Assembly (NCBI GenBank): GCA_000991645.1
Contig: LBRX01000014.1
Coordinates: forward strand, 1-19,037
DNA from: Candidatus Moranbacteria bacterium GW2011_GWE2_36_40
GTDB taxonomy: Bacteria > Patescibacteriota > Minisyncoccia > Moranbacterales > GWC2-37-73
Length of the DNA stretch: 19,037 bases
Reading direction: 5' to 3'
The position numbers and the translations under genes were made by a program. Of the stretch, positions 18,900 through 19,037 are shown piece after piece (the stretch's first letter is position 1; each line of letters starts with the position of its first letter). A model generated the notes under the pieces. The model had not been told where the DNA came from. It saw nothing but the letters and a program-made list of their open reading frames with translations, and did not search any database.

Positions 18900-19037
18900 T
18901 TATTTAATATGCTCGTCGGCTTTGGCTTTTGTTTCAGTAAGCTTGGCTAAAGTGTTTTGCATTTCCTCTTTGATCCCTAAAAACATTTCCAAACCCTTTT
19001 GTAATTTCTCAATATCGTTTTTATATTTTTCAATAAT
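18900..19037 (-). CDS. C-terminal end of a helical protein (5' truncated)
   Basis: A minus-strand frame is open from the window edge to TAA at 18900-18902, giving 45 residues. It is charged and helical with heptad-like spacing (YKNDIEKLQKGLEMFLGIKE, then MQNTLAKLTETKAKADEHIK), consistent with a short coiled coil at the end of a protein. The start is beyond the window, so no family can be named. The plus strand has no competing frame of similar quality. It is upstream of pyrH on the same strand, but a gap of 260 bases containing a palindromic repeat (18698-18783) separates them, so it is probably a separate unit. Confidence 0.65.
   Translation of the reverse strand: MIEKYKNDIEKLQKGLEMFLGIKEEMQNTLAKLTETKAKADEHIK

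Overview
This is an AT-rich stretch of a bacterial chromosome that most resembles a Patescibacteria/CPR genome. That placement is inferred from gene content and style: an archaeal-type UMP kinase, very compact proteins, many lineage-specific small membrane proteins, almost no Shine-Dalgarno (SD) sites on housekeeping genes, and intergenic spacers full of palindromic repeats. No rRNA, tRNA, CRISPR array or transposase is visible.

Left part (1-4500), accessory: a protein tail, then two membrane-anchored surface proteins (a 206-aa protein and a DKNYY-repeat protein). Each is preceded by a copy of a 38-bp intergenic repeat. A strongly palindromic spacer, a RhuM-family protein, a small PH-domain-like membrane protein and a 92-aa unknown protein follow.

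Middle (4500-9200), core-like: ThpR-type RNA 2',3'-cyclic phosphodiesterase, a WecG/TagA glycosyltransferase overlapping glutamyl-tRNA synthetase, and a secreted coiled-coil protein with a C39-like cysteine peptidase domain. About 0.9 kb without a convincing gene follows (9155-10089). Next, on the minus strand, comes a compact iron-sulfur unit: Rrf2/IscR-like regulator, cysteine desulfurase, IscU scaffold and a GNAT acetyltransferase. A good promoter and an IscR-like palindrome at the predicted start site suggest autoregulation.

Right part (12900-19037): a 68-aa Cys-rich protein, a RecB/Cas4-like nuclease with four Fe-S-type cysteines, a two-gene unit of small membrane proteins (132 and 41 aa), a DEDDy exonuclease, a soluble PAS histidine kinase divergent from a small gene broken by an in-frame TAG, a structured non-coding RNA, UMP kinase, and the end of another gene.

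The two most notable observations are on the minus strand. First, 17583-17890 has its own promoter, nested hairpins and a strong terminator, and contains a 16-nt string identical to a universally conserved 23S rRNA segment; I cannot assign it to a known RNA class. Second, 16038-16268 has a promoter, a strong SD and a terminator, but its reading frame has TAG at codon 20. Strong SD sites occur only in a cluster of genes between 12.9 and 17.5 kb, whereas two enzymes elsewhere look leaderless.
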